Source: Primulina eburnea (taxonomy: Eukaryota; Streptophyta; Magnoliopsida; Lamiales; Gesneriaceae). From it: a DNA stretch of 64,000 bases. Positions 1 through 12,223 of the stretch are shown here, piece by piece. The notes under the pieces were generated by a model. It made no database searches. It had not been told where the DNA came from and saw nothing but the letters and a program-made list of their open reading frames with translations. The number at the start of each line of letters is the position of its first letter. The first letter of the stretch is position 1. The position numbers were made by a program, and so were the translations under genes. The stretch spans positions 32,663,913 to 32,727,912 of the forward strand of contig NC_133106.1 in NCBI RefSeq assembly GCF_022965805.1, read 5' to 3'.

Positions 1-261
1 ACAACAATTAACTCTTCAAAAAAAAAGAACAACAATTAATACAATTATACAAAGAACTACAAAAAGTGGAACTCATCATGCGATTCGAGCAACAGAACGA
101 GGAACTAGACAGTCCGGAGATCACACGTTAATCGTTCAAACATCAGCTACATGAGATAAAAACAGGCACAACCGATTGACAGATAAAGCAATCAAACATA
201 TTCCTTCTTACCAATGCTTAATTTCAACGCAAACTTTGATTAGAAATAACTAGATGCATAC

Positions 262-695
262 CTTAAATCACCAGATGCCGGAAACCAAGATCGGCAAAAC
301 AGAGCATTCTGTCGATCGCCAAAGAACAAAGACGTCGTCCACTGGCACCGGCTATTGATGTCATCGATATCGTCCGTGACCATTTCAACTGCTTCCGCCA
401 AAGCCCTGCGCCTCAGCGTATCCTCCTCATCTCTCCGGCGAATCAATTTTCTACGCCTAATCGAAGACGACGATGTTTTGGGGGACGAAGGTGGTGAGCT
501 GGCAGATGATAATCGGTGCCGCCTCGGAAGGAGGAGGAGAAGCCAAAGAAAGAAAGAATAGAATAAGAGGAGAAATCTCCGAAGGAATTGGTAGGAGAGG
601 ATTGACTGACGGAGGTTCCTAAAGACTGGTATCAAACGCCCGCTGGCACCGGATGTTAGCTCCTCCACCTGTATCGCCGTCACCGCCGCCTCCAT
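262..695 (-). CDS. Caffeoylshikimate esterase / monoacylglycerol lipase-like alpha/beta hydrolase, exon 1 (partial gene)
   Basis: Partial gene running off the left edge. ATG is at 695-693 and exon 1 ends at 262, followed by a good donor (GTATGC, 261-256). It encodes about 144 residues. The start MEAAVTAIQVEEL is followed by a hydrophobic stretch (FLLLFYSFFLWLLLLLP), an arginine-rich segment, and then the motif CQWTTSLFFGDRQNALFCRSW. That motif is typical of the region just before the first beta strand of plant MAGL/CSE-like serine hydrolases. The catalytic GxSxG and the rest of the fold would lie beyond the window, so activity cannot be assessed. In the family, such enzymes cleave caffeoyl shikimate (lignin pathway) or monoacylglycerols; the hydrophobic segment suggests membrane association. 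The family call rests on the pre-hydrolase motif alone. Confidence 0.72.
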
Positions 696-771
696 TTTTG
701 ACAGCTTTATTTTGTAAACGGAGTTTGAATAATAGAAACAAAGATTTGCCTTGTTCGTACGTCCGGCTCTG

Positions 772-779
772 TATATATA
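772..779 (-). promoter_or_regulatory. Candidate TATA box of the hydrolase gene
   Basis: TATATATA read on the minus strand, about 77 bases upstream of the ATG at 695. The spacing suits a short 5' leader. An AT trinucleotide/tetranucleotide repeat lies just upstream at about 811-855. Confidence 0.4.
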
Positions 780-810
780 GGTGTAGATATAGAGAGAGAA
801 TGTAGAAAGA

Positions 811-855
811 ATATAATAATAATAATAATAATAAATAATAAATAAATAAATAAAT
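811..855. repeat. (AAT)n/(AAAT)n microsatellite
   Basis: A run of ATA units grading into AATA units, in the proximal promoter of the minus-strand hydrolase gene. Confidence 0.85.
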
Positions 856-917
856 GACCCACATACGACAAGGAGAGCCCTTAGTTGCTTCCGTTCAGTT
901 TCACCGGTGATTTGCAA

Positions 918-3900
918 ATTGCACTTAGGGTCGTCTATACAATGTCATAGTCAATATATTATTTTCCACGTTGAATAATATAATAAGATTAATTAATATT
1001 TAATTTGCTATTTTATTGAATGATTTGAGTGAATTTAATTTCAAATTCCCACGTTAAATTTATTGTATTAATTCGGTTCGAAATTATAATAAAGGGATCA
1101 ATTAAGTTAGTTAAGTAGACTTTTATATTTTAATAATTTCAAATTCGAAATAGTCATTTCAAATATATTATTGCTTTCACATATTTTGATTTGAAATCTA
1201 CTCACCAGTCTGAATACATCAATTCATACGTAGTTTTAAGGTGCTAGGAGATGAATTTGAAATACATGAATTTCGAATATTAATGACAAAAATTTGTATG
1301 AGACGGTTTCACGGGTCGTATTTTGTAAGACAGATCTCTTATTTGGGTCATCCATGAAAAGGTATTACTTTTTATGCTAAGAGTATTACTTTTTTATGCT
1401 AAGAGTAATACTTTTTATTATGAATATGGATAGGGTTGACACGTCTCACAGATAAAAATTCGTAAAACCGTCTCACAAGAAACTTACTCATATTAAATCA
1501 ATATATTATTATCTTAGTTATGTATATTTTAATAATATAAAATAAAATGAATCAAAGGTGTGTTTGAAGTTTATACCTTACTTCTTTATACAACAAAAAT
1601 ATATGTATTTCAAATTGATTAATCAAAATCAATTTGAAGAGACGATGATTTTAGTGTTCCATAAATCCATATGACTCTGATGCGGTGCGGGGCCATTTTT
1701 TCGTGGCTGGTGTTCAGTGGGTCAATACTCAACAAGTCTCTTTCCGCGGGTTATTGGAAACAACTTCAAAAATGATGTGAAACATATTAATTAATTAATT
1801 GATTGATTGTTCATTTCTCATCCACAAAAGCAGGATATTAGGTAGGAAATGGAATGGGAATGGAAATGGGATGGGAATTTAATATTTAATTTATATAGTG
1901 AGGGTGAGGCTATGTTTTTAGGTGGAGCTCGAGGTTGTATTTAACCAGGTGAATTATATTCGATGAAACATAGTTTTATTTTGAAATATCAAGATTATTT
2001 TATTTCAAAAAACTTAAAAAATTCCTTATATCATATGTTTGTATATCGATTGATTGATTTAATTTATCATTGATTTGATCGTGAGAACAAGTTTTGAATG
2101 GTATTTTTTCACCAAGATGCCATTTATATGGAATCAAATAAAATATATGATTCTCGTAAATCTTGATGTAAATATAATTTCTTCTTGACAAAGAAAGTAA
2201 ATAAAACTAAGATAATTTTTGGTTCTTGATCTCTTCAATCATTTAACATAATCTTTGATTTTTAATACGAAAAGATGACGTTAATTTCAATGAGTTCAAC
2301 ACTTTTATTTACTATTAAATATAATACAAAACCATAAATTGATGATGTTGATATACCAAAAAGCTAAAAATGATAACCAATAACCTTAGGAAGTGTCCCC
2401 TAGAATTTTGTTTTCTTGTTGGTTTACTTAAATCTTTCTAAAATCATTTTTTCAACGACACAAAGAGCTTACCATTTAGTTCAATCTAACTATAAAACAA
2501 AATTCGGTCAGAAAAAAATAAAAGGATAATTTTTTTAATTTTATTTTTTATAATGCAAGTGTCAAGGCTTCGCCGCCTAATCTTGGAAGAAGACGGTCTT
2601 CTCCCTGGTTCACCCACCATATAATTTGGTTGTGGTCACAATCTATATCTATAACTACAAAAAAATAGACGTTAGGGATCAAATCAACCACGAGTCTTTA
2701 GCTTGAGGAATAATTTATGTATAATTCAGAACTATAACAAATTTTACTCGTAAAAAACTGGGAACCACGAATAAGGACCCGTGCAATTATGGACCCTGAC
2801 ATGGACCATCTATATTGGGCCGTCGGGTGATAAATCCAAGCTGCTACGATTAGGAAAAGTCTGGGCCCAAATTTTTTAGTAAAGAACTGTGTGCATATGC
2901 GTGAGTTCTTTGGATTCAAATTCTTCTCCATTGTGTGAAGTGAAATTCCATTTATCGGATTTCAAAATTATCAAAGAAAAAGTCATTTCGAGTCCATAAA
3001 TCGGTTCCATTAATCAAATAAATGTAAATTTATTCATTCAAACACAATTGACAATACACACTCTTGAGCCAATTTGTGCTTACTATCCACATTCGATGTA
3101 TCACGAGCACCTGATTTGAGTGTAGTAATTACGAGTCTGGATTTAAGGATACTTAGCTTAAAAATATATTTTATCAAGTACGTAGAATTCGACAGTGCCT
3201 CTTTAAGTAAAACATAACTAGTTGTGCAACATGTTTGAAAGAAATATTTTAAAATAAAAATAAAAATGAAGAGAATGTGAACACATAAAAGATATAATTT
3301 TTAGCTTCTTTATTGCAACTTTGTAAAGCACGTGTATCAGTGAAATAGTCAAACCAAACAATTAACACTGCCCTTTTTATTAATTGTTATTGTTTAAAAA
3401 ATTACTATTTTTCTTTGTGCACCGACTCAGTATCTAAATTAGGTGAAATTACAATCTTGGTTTTATAACATTTACGTTTTCAATTTTTTTGTCACGTTAC
3501 CGATCAATTCACGATTTTACTATTTTTTTTTCAATTTCCGTCGGAGTGCTGACTTGACATCAAACACATCAATAATCTTCAACACTACATCAGCTATTCT
3601 ATGATTTCAAATCATCGTTAAATTAGTGGACTAAAATCGTGAATTGTCTGAAAAAATTATCAAAAATGAAAAAAAAAAATGTATGATTAAGTTACATGAC
3701 TCTATATTATGGATGTTTTAATTTAAAATAGGACTCGGTTCCTCTATGGATATTGGATAGTTCAATAAAAAAAAATTAAATTAAATACTTCACCTCATAT
3801 ATCAAAATATTGGACCACGAGGGAGTACACTTGTGTAAACAGTAAGCACCTTCCCACGAAGAAACCTAGATGAAGGGATAGGTTTCTCTTTTAGCTAGGT

Positions 3901-4722
3901 CACAAGATTTCCAAGTGAATACATCTCATGTCCAGCCATCCGTATATACAGCCTTAGCAATACAATGTGCCGAAACAATCATATATGTAAACTTGAAATA
4001 TCTATAGCAAACGGTAGCAGGCGTAGCAGCCCTAGTTTCATGCAATATCATCGAAAATTAATGGCAAAATGTCATCAAGAAAGCAACCTTTATCCGTTCA
4101 ACAACAAGCTATTAAATGCTTAATATCTCGATTATCATGTTTCTTTTGTTGACTCTCACTTTCTTGTCACAAGCCTAGGTTCTTTACTGTTTTATCTTTT
4201 CCCTATGGATTGTGATATACAATGGACTGATTCAAGTTGTACAATAAATTTTTTTTTTCAGATTAGATATTAATGTATACTAACTATGAATTAATTATCA
4301 ATGGATCGAGTTCAATTGAACCATACCAACTTGACAATTATCAATGAAATTCGACGATATTTATGATCATGTTCACTTGTCGTGTAGGCATACATCAGTT
4401 TTTGGTGTATCATAGTTTTTTTTTTTTATGTTAATGTTAAGTTTGTATAAGAATTTAGAAATTACACTAAATTAAGTAATTTAATTAGTTGAAATTTCTA
4501 TTATTTTAAAATAATTTACGGATTTTTAAAATTACATGAGATACGACCAGTTTTAAAATTCTACTGCAATAATTCATGTCATATTATGTATTATACAAAC
4601 CACTGATTGTCACATGTCTAAGCAAATTTAAAATAAAAAAATAAAAAGAAATCACGCCAATAAATCAAAATACAAATTAATTACTAATATAATTGTCATT
4701 ACAGAATGTTTTCCCCACCTTA
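918..4722. other. Intergenic stretch without recognisable genes
   Basis: AT-rich DNA with no ORF resembling a known protein. It holds one MULE-type MITE (1285-1489). A degraded stretch at about 3420-3720 contains TGACATC/ACATCAGC words also seen near 9.6, 10.5, 20.5, 21.9, 57.8 and 63.1 kb. Nothing else is supported. Confidence 0.6.
1285..1489 (+). mobile_element. MULE-type MITE (GTGAGAC-GTCTCAC family), copy 1
   Basis: Starts GACAAAAATTTGTATGAGAC and ends AAACTTACTC, with the family's internal GGTCATCCATGAA and ATGCTAAGAGTATTAC blocks. It is longer than the roughly 182-bp norm because the TATGCTAAGAGTA block is duplicated. The flanks share ATATTAA, so the target duplication has decayed. Confidence 0.75.
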
Positions 4723-4727
4723 AGTAC

Positions 4728-4847
4728 TGTTAATTGTCCCACATCGGTTGGATAAATAACCTTTGAGTGGCATATATTGGCTTGGACAATCCTCCCCCCT
4801 TGAGCTAGCTTTTGAGGTTGAGTTAGGTTCAAGTTTCAATCTTAACA
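4728..4847 (+). repeat. TRIM 5' LTR
   Basis: 120 bp, TG...CA termini. Carries GTCCCACATCG at 4736-4746, an exact match to the plant snRNA upstream sequence element RTCCCACATCG. Confidence 0.93.
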
Positions 4848-4967
4848 TGGTATCAGATCCCGGGTTTCACCGTTATGTGTTGGACTGCCTATAATTAGGC
4901 CACCCGTTCTGCCCATAATTGGGTCATTTGTAAACTCCACGCTCCAGATGTCTCGGCGTGAGAGGGG

Positions 4968-5087
4968 TGTTAATTGTCCCACATCGGTTGGATAAATAAC
5001 CTTTGAGTGACATATATTGGCTTGGACAATCCTCCCCCCTTGAGCTAGCTTTTGGGGTTGAGTTAGGTTCAAGTTTCAATCTTAACA
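4968..5087 (+). repeat. TRIM 3' LTR
   Basis: 120 bp, differing from the 5' LTR by two G/A substitutions (GAGTGGCAT vs GAGTGACAT; TTTGAGG vs TTTGGGG). The same GTCCCACATCG motif lies at 4976-4986. Confidence 0.93.
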
Positions 5088-5255
5088 AGTACCACCGATT
5101 ATTTTGCAACTCTCGTGTATCACAATATAATAAAATAATTAGTAAGTGGACGTAGGATTGCATGCCTCTGGTAATTGTCTTATTAATTACAGGTCACAAT
5201 TATCCCATTATGTGCACACGTACTTACGTAGGCAGGGATACATGCACTCAACTAT

Positions 5256-5263
5256 TATAAATA
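5256..5263 (+). promoter_or_regulatory. Candidate TATA box of the DUF1677 gene
   Basis: TATAAATA, about 100 bases upstream of the proposed initiator ATG (5364). The complete TRIM ends only 170 bases upstream of it. Confidence 0.55.
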
Positions 5264-5363
5264 CAAGTGTTGATCTCGAGTAAATGTTGAACTTATGGGG
5301 TTTATCAAGTACTTCTCAGAGTTAAAGATCAGTTTGAAGAAGAAATAAACTTTACTCCAAATC

Positions 5364-6252
5364 ATGGTACGTACTGTAATTTATAAATTCTTTAAAAAAA
5401 AAAAGAGTTTCTTGAGGAAGTTTTACGTATCCCTCATTGCATTTTCTTAAATATTTTCTACAAATTTAAATGCATAGACATGATCTTTGATTAAAATTTC
5501 GAATTTCCAAGGCCTTGATTTTGAGGTTCAATCCAGCAATGAATATTAAGCCATATTATTCATAATTTTATGTTCGAACATGAGCTCAAATAATTTTGAG
5601 ATCGAATTCAGCTCAAACTAGAGTCTGGTTTTCTTGGTTATAGTCTAGTTATCGAGCTTTGTGAAGCTCGAATTATGGCTCAAACTCGTATGCATGGCAA
5701 AATTTTATGGGCAGCACAAGAGTATAATACTGGAATAAAGTAATTTTGATTCAAATTAATGTGTAGCGTGCTCTAATAAGCTTGTGGTGGCAGAGTGAAC
5801 CTCAGTTGCTCCGAAAGGCCGTTTCGGATCTCACGGTGGAGATAAACAAACTGAGCAAAAGCTTGGAAGCCGTTGTTGAATTGGAAGAAGAAGAAGAAGT
5901 GATCTTGATGGCTGAATGTGAATGCTGTGGTCTCAAAGAAGAGTGCACGAAGGAGTACATTACAAGGATCCGGAAATCCTTTTCGGGTACATGGGTCTGT
6001 GGGCTTTGCTGCGAAGTCGTTAAAGACACGTTGACCCGAAAGCCCATTGCCATTGAAGAAGCTATGAGTAGTCACAAAAGTTTTGTTCAAGATTTCAATG
6101 CCACATCGAGGCTTAATCCAAAGCTCTCGTTGACGTGGGCTATGAGGGATATTGTCAAGAGAAGTCGCGAGAATCAAAAGAAAGATTTGGGCATCAAAAA
6201 AATAATTAGGAGTTCTAGTTGTGTTCCGAGGATCAATCTTAGTTTGAAATAA
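5364..6252 (+). CDS. DUF1677 family protein, start codon isolated in its own exon
   Basis: Proposed CDS is join(5364..5366, 5794..6252), 153 residues. Exon 1 contributes only the ATG, followed directly by a consensus donor (GTACGT). A 427-bp intron ends at CAG (5791-5793), and exon 2 continues in frame as SEPQLLRKAVSDLTVEINK. Without this splice the first in-frame ATG (MAECECCG) would drop the N-terminal KAVSDL segment. The core is a plant DUF1677 cysteine-rich domain: CECCGLKEECT, then WVCGLCCEVV, followed by an EAMSSHKSF and LTWAMRDIVKRS helix region. An acidic EEEEE run precedes it. Function is unknown; the paired cysteines suggest metal binding (inference). The downstream TAA is at 6250-6252. 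Confidence 0.82.
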
Positions 6253-7006
6253 TAGGATTTAAAGGGCAAATTAAGAGAGTTGACTAAATTATTGAATAAA
6301 TAACAATTAGAATAAAAAAATTCATTTTTCTTATATTAAATATAATTTTAAAAAGTATTCAAAAACAAAATATTTGAAATGAATAGTGTGTATCGTTTTT
6401 TATTATATCTCCGATCAAATTATTTTATGTGTCGTTATATTGAAATTACAACACTCTTTTTGCAATTCATTGCATATTAATATTCAAAATTATAAGTTTT
6501 AGCCTACAACTAACAAACTTACATCAAAATAGGATCTTACATTGCCAAAACAAAGTCGTGTGATCTTTTCTGAGATTAATTTTCTTATGGTGGCGTGAAT
6601 TTCACCCCTTTTTAAATTCGAACCTATCTTTTACTGTCTGATTTTCCCCACCGTGTTATAAATGTTTTCTTCCACTTGAATTACTAATTTCTTACCTTTT
6701 TTTTGAACTCGTTATATTATTGTCTGATTGTCTCTACGGATTTGCTATTTTAGATTATATTCTCCCTTCGGATTAAATCTTCTCCTGATTAAGTTGTTTT
6801 ACTTTTGCTTGCTCTGGGCTAGAAAGTTTCGACACCATAATTTCGGCCGACAAATTATGCTAATATTTGGATTGCTAATGTTCGAAATTCTGCACTTCCC
6901 AACTTCTCGTGGACTTCTTCTATTCTACGTCGAGAGAACTTCTCCTTAATCATAGGATCGAGATGGATCACACCAGAAACAGGTGAGAATCACCACAATC
7001 TAATGG

Positions 7007-7171
7007 AGTAGGTCTCTTGTGAGACGATCTCACGAATCTTTATCTGTGAGACGGGTCAACCCTACCGATATTCACAATAAAAAGTAAGTTATATTTTTTT
7101 ATGGATGACCCAAATAAGATATCTGTCTCATAAAATATGATCTGTGAAACCGTCTCACAAAAATTTTTGTC
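7007..7171 (-). mobile_element. MULE-type MITE, copy 2
   Basis: Family ends GTAGGTCTCTTGTGAGAC and AAATTTTTGTC in reverse orientation. The flanking 9-mers ATCTAATGG (6998-7006) and ATATAATGG (7172-7180) match at 8 of 9 positions. Confidence 0.8.
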
Positions 7172-9433
7172 ATATAATGGATGATAATTCACTATCAGTA
7201 TAGCATAGAATTTACCCTTCTCGTGTGGGTTGGACTAGCACTAAAAATTTGGTGAGCTCCCAAATGCTTGACATGCGCTTACAATTTATATCTATAGTTT
7301 TACATCACCTTTTTTGAATGAAAAATTATAATTAATTGTCCATGCTATAAAGGAAGAAACCAATTAATGTTATATACGCCAATATATATTGCTTTAAAAT
7401 TTGAATTTTTTTTTACAAATGAAAGTTTAAAATGAGATATAATAATATAGTGATCATTTTCTAAAAAAAAAATAAAATACAATGGCTTGTGCCACCATTC
7501 ATTGGATTGAGTGATATGCATTATCTTTGATTTATATATTTTTTTTAAAAATACAAAAGAAAAATTATTAGTGTAGATTCAATAAACAAGTTGTGGGCTA
7601 CAATTGGTAATGCATGGTCCTAAATCTCCTATAGCCTATAGGGTTCATGTTCAAAACCAAGTGTAATAATCGCAAAATGGTCCCATTTCTTTTCCCAATC
7701 TTCGAAACCTTTTGCATCCCATTATAGAAGGTATGCTAAAGTTGATGCAACGTCCGCCGAGTGTAGTACGTGAGTGTCACACGTGCAGCCAATTTTACAT
7801 CTGATCTGAATATTGCATCATGTGAATTTAATAATCACTTTTCAATTCAAAACCCTTCAATTGTGTTGCACTCAATTTTTTTTTTATATAAAAAAAAATT
7901 GATATGATTTATTTTTTAATAATTTAGATTATACTTTTCGTGTAACATAAATAAATATCGAAATATGTATCTTAATTAAATTGGTACACTTCTCTCAATT
8001 TGTAAAAAAAAAATGATTTTTTTTATCAAAAAATTAATTCATTAGCTTATCAGAATCTATATTTTTATATAAGGTATTATTATTATTATTATTATTATTA
8101 CATAGTTATGTGTAATATATATCCCCAAGATTATCATAAAAATGTTATAATCAGTGTTATTAAATGATCACTTATAAAAAGTTTCTATATATTACTTTTA
8201 CGCACACATGAAGTATACGTATCATTCTTAATTTTAGTCATCATTTTGCAAATTTAATAATAAATTAACGACGTCGTTAATTAAGCTAACAAGTTGCAAT
8301 CTCCTCACTTTTTCAGGCAAAAGTCGCTTTATTGATATTGCTATAAGTTTATTAATTGCTTTTATATATATATTCGAATTTTTTAAACCAAAGTAAGTTA
8401 AACGGTCTCTTTTATGGAACACGCACATCCTAGTGGAACCTTTTATTTTTCAATGAAAAAAATTATCCTAATTAATGGTTTGATTAATTTAATTACATTT
8501 TTATCTTAATGGTTGCATTGGACCACAGCTAAAAATTACAAAGCCATATCTCAAAAGCAATGGACAGCCCTTATTTAGTGGATTTGGATCGGTATTTGTC
8601 ACACGTACCTCATATAAATTAATGCAACTACAATTATTTAATATATTGATAATCTAAATATTAAAATTCTGTCAGATCATAGGAGATAGAATAGAAAAAT
8701 ATTTCTGAAATAATGTAAATTTAAGAATGAAAAAATATAATTGTACAAGTAATTTGATATTGTTTGTTATTTTATAATGAAATTCTACACTTAATTGGTC
8801 ATTCATTTATTTTAGTACGAAGAGGACAGGGCACTAATTTTTGGATGCTTGTGGTGTGCTCTTTAGAGCATAATGGCATAAGTTCACTTTCTAAATTTAT
8901 TTATCTTAAAAGGTATGGACAGTGTCAGAAATAAATATGACAAAATTTAATAATCTTAAACGAAAATGAAATTAAAAAATATATAATTTATGATTTTGAT
9001 ATTGATATTGAATGCGGCTTCAACGAATGTCAGGTACACCATCGGCATATAAAATGGATAGGATTATTTTTGTCTAGTAAAACAATGAAAACGTAGTGTT
9101 TGAGTTATTATATGACTTAAATATTTGAGTTGTAGTATTACTACTAATTATAACTTTTTTGCAAAACGGAAAACGTTCGATCCAACAATTTATATCAGAG
9201 TCAAGGTCACGAGTTTGGTTCTCATTAATTGTAATTATTGCAATTATTGAGAGATATATTTTATTTGAGTGCAATAATTGTCTTTACTGAGTATAGTAAT
9301 TGAAACGTGAATTCAAAACTGATATACCGTTAAAATATTTGAGTTGTACCATTACCACCAGATATAAATTTTGGTAAAATGACAAGCGCTCAGCATACCA
9401 TTATTATTATTATTAGATAATGAGATATATTAT

Positions 9434-9535
<102 letters not shown>

Positions 9536-10624
9536 CAACTGGCTTTGTTTTTAAAGGATATTAACAACTGACTTAAAAATCATTTTAAATACTTTTTAAA
9601 AAAAAAAAAAACCTTTGATGTGTTGCTTAATTTATGATTATGGTCTATTAATTTTTATTTGTTTTTATCTTAGTCGCTTTTTCATTGAGATATTGACGTG
9701 ACATTAGATAGTCAGTAATTTTAGATATCATATCATCATTTTTTGATTCTACATTTCCAGTGTAATAGGACTAAAATTGAAAATAGGTGAGAATTAGTGG
9801 AGTGAGAAAAAAATTGATAAATAACATAATCAAATATGAAAATCATCCAAGTTATAAAACCAAAATTATAATTATCTTTGCTAAATATAATTAATTTGGT
9901 TACTAAGTAAAGTAAAAAAAAATGGTTCAATAGACCATATTATTATTTTTTTAAAAAAAAAAATTCCGAAGTGAATTAAATTTATTTATTTCGTAAAAAA
10001 CGAGAAGGATAGAAAACAAGCATGCGAAATTGACAAGGACAACACACTGTATATTCCTTGGAGACATTAAAGAGAGTGAAGGGTATAAGCCAAGGGTCCC
10101 AAATCCCAATATTGGGTGCACTGGTACTGAACATTTTGATTATTTAAGCAAAAAGATATTCTACTTTTGATTTCACATTCTCAGTTTCCCTTCATACTGT
10201 GTTATATATGTATGGCGTACATTCTTTCAAAATCCCATCCCCTTTTCTTTCATATGCCTTTTGCCTCGCTGAGTTTGTTGTTTTCCCCTTTAAATGTTAT
10301 CTTATTTCATTTTTTATAAAAACAATTTCTATTTTATGATAAGAAATTTTTACAAGTATTTGCATACCCAAGAATGTAAGTATTTCAATTCGCATAATTT
10401 ATGATTAAAATAAGAATATCGTACACAACAATATTATGTGTTTACACTTTCGAAAATGGTGACGTAGCACCAAAAATTGTGCGATGGAAACGGAAATTGT
10501 TACATATATGATGTCACATCAGTACTTTGTGAAATTGAGTATTATGATTGAAATAAAATGCAAATTTGTGTAATAAGACCGTTAAGTTACAGATAAAATA
10601 ACAAAAATGATATATATATATAGT

Positions 10625-11668
10625 CAGGCGCGGAGCCAGGATTCAAAATTACCTGGGGCTGGCTCCGTCCTATACTGTATTTAATAAATTAAATAATTAA
10701 CTAAAAAATTTAAATTAAAAATATGTAAACATTGATTTCATGAAAGCATAGAACAAAAATATTTAATATTTAATATTTTCAAAACATGGAGCTAAAACAC
10801 TATTGAAGTTGTGTTCTTCGATTTTTTTTAGAATAAAACTCATTAATTATTAATTCAGTTCGATAAGTTATTTGGGTTGAAATCGATATTTTGTTCAACC
10901 ATAGGCTGAATTGATTTATTGCCTTATCTTAATTCCAACAAAGATTTTTCAAATATTTTACTCTTAAGAATTATTGCGGTCAAAAGTCAAAGTTATTTCA
11001 CATCATTTTTTGAAGCTCATGGTAAAAAAAAATAATGACATTGACAAACATCAAAGAATAATATGGACATTAATAGAAAATAAAAAGTTTGATACACAAT
11101 TTAAGTCATTATGCACAAAATTTAAATCATTGATAAATCATATAATATCACATACTATGATTCACATGGAAAATATGCGCAATTTATCAAAATCATTACT
11201 TTATTTTTCTCAAAATCAATTATTATAAACATATACTAGTTTATATTAAAAAATTAAAATCCTATAAAACTTTTAGTATTAATAAAAATTAAATAAAGAT
11301 ATAATAAAATATGTAGCAACTGCATAATTCTATTATCATATTAGCTAAATTTAATATATTTTTGTGTTATTGTAATATAATCTAAAATTATATTTGAAAC
11401 TTAAAGCTAATTTTAAAAATCAACTGACATCAAGTTCTTCAATCTTTTGAGCAAAATACGAAAAAAGTCAAATTTGATTATATATATTTGCATAAAATCA
11501 TTTTAAAAAAGTAATCATGGTTAAATTTTTTTCAAATTTGCATCAATAAAATAAAGAAAAAAAACACTAAAATAAGACAAAAATAAAAAAATGTAGAAAA
11601 ACTAAAAAAAATTATAAAATTTAGGTGGGGCTCGAGCCCACCCTAGCCCAAGGGTGGCTCCGCCCCTG
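10625..11668. mobile_element. Non-autonomous hAT element, Tip100-like termini
   Basis: Begins CAGGCGCGGAGCCAGGATT and ends GGTGGCTCCGCCCCTG, whose reverse complement is CAGGGGCGGAGCCACC. CAGGGGCGGAG is the terminal repeat of the Tip100 branch of hAT elements. A perfect 8-bp target duplication TATATAGT flanks it (10617-10624 and 11669-11676), as expected for hAT. The 1044-bp interior is AT-rich. A short open frame (10974-11228) shows no zinc finger or hAT dimerisation motif, so the element is non-autonomous. Confidence 0.9.
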
Positions 11669-11698
11669 TATATAGTACCAAAATGTAATTTCAATAAA

Positions 11699-11880
11699 GA
11701 GTAGGTCTATTGTGAGACGGTCTCACGAATCATTATATGTGAGACGGGTTAACCATATCGATATTCACAGTAAAAAGTAATACTCTTAGCATAAAAACAA
11801 AATTTTTTCATGGATGACCCAAATAAGCGATCTGTATCATAAAATACGACCCGTGAGATTGTTTCACACAAGTTTTTGAC
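11699..11880 (-). mobile_element. MULE-type MITE, copy 3 (reference-quality, perfect 9-bp TSD)
   Basis: 182 bp. Outer ends GAGTAGGTCTATTGTGAGAC and CACAAGTTTTTGAC. Perfect 9-bp target duplication TTCAATAAA at 11690-11698 and 11881-11889. It lies only 22 bp beyond the hAT element's 3' target duplication, so this small stretch has taken two independent insertions. Confidence 0.93.
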
Positions 11881-12176
11881 TTCAATAAATTACTTTGACC
11901 ATTTATAATACCATCTTATCTTTGTATATTCGTCTAGTTGAACAAATTCCCCTCGCGCATTAAATTCATTTAACTAGAGAAAAATTCTATGATTTTCGTC
12001 TACGGTCTATGCATAAATTTCTCAAATCATGTATTGTAATCTATCATAATATTAACACAAAATTTTATATGTTTATATATAATTGATTTTTTGTGCACCC
12101 ATTGTGAATATCTATAACCTAACATTAATTTTTTAAAAATATATATTATATATAACCTAACATATATTAATTTTTT

Positions 12177-12223
<47 letters not shown>

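Larger units (their letters stand above)
4728..5087 (+). mobile_element. Complete TRIM (terminal-repeat retrotransposon in miniature)
   Basis: Two 120-bp direct LTRs (4728-4847 and 4968-5087) begin TGTTAATTG and end CTTAACA, so they have the canonical TG...CA ends. They flank a 120-bp internal region. Immediately after the 5' LTR is TGGTATCAGATC (4848-4859), a primer-binding site complementary to initiator-tRNA-Met (canonical TGGTATCAGAGC). Just before the 3' LTR is a purine run GAGAGGGG (4960-4967), a polypurine tract. A perfect 5-bp target duplication AGTAC flanks the element (4723-4727 and 5088-5092). The LTRs differ at only about 2 of 120 positions. There is no coding capacity, as expected for a TRIM mobilised in trans. 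Confidence 0.93.

Noticed and set aside
355..561. Plus-strand open frame opposite the hydrolase exon
   Set aside because: It mirrors the arginine/serine-rich coding sequence of the minus-strand exon; no family resemblance.
4842..5163. Two minus-strand open frames at the TRIM
   Set aside because: They run through the LTRs and internal non-coding region of a complete TRIM and share no protein features.
5773..6177. Long minus-strand open frame over the DUF1677 exon
   Set aside because: Antisense shadow; the plus frame has the conserved cysteine pattern and proper splicing.
6728..6949. 73-residue hydrophobic open frame
   Set aside because: Phenylalanine/leucine-rich composition expected from T-rich DNA; no homologous motif or promoter.
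10974..11228. Open frame inside the hAT element as a transposase fragment
   Set aside because: Lys/Ile/Asn-rich, without zinc finger, catalytic or hAT dimerisation motifs.
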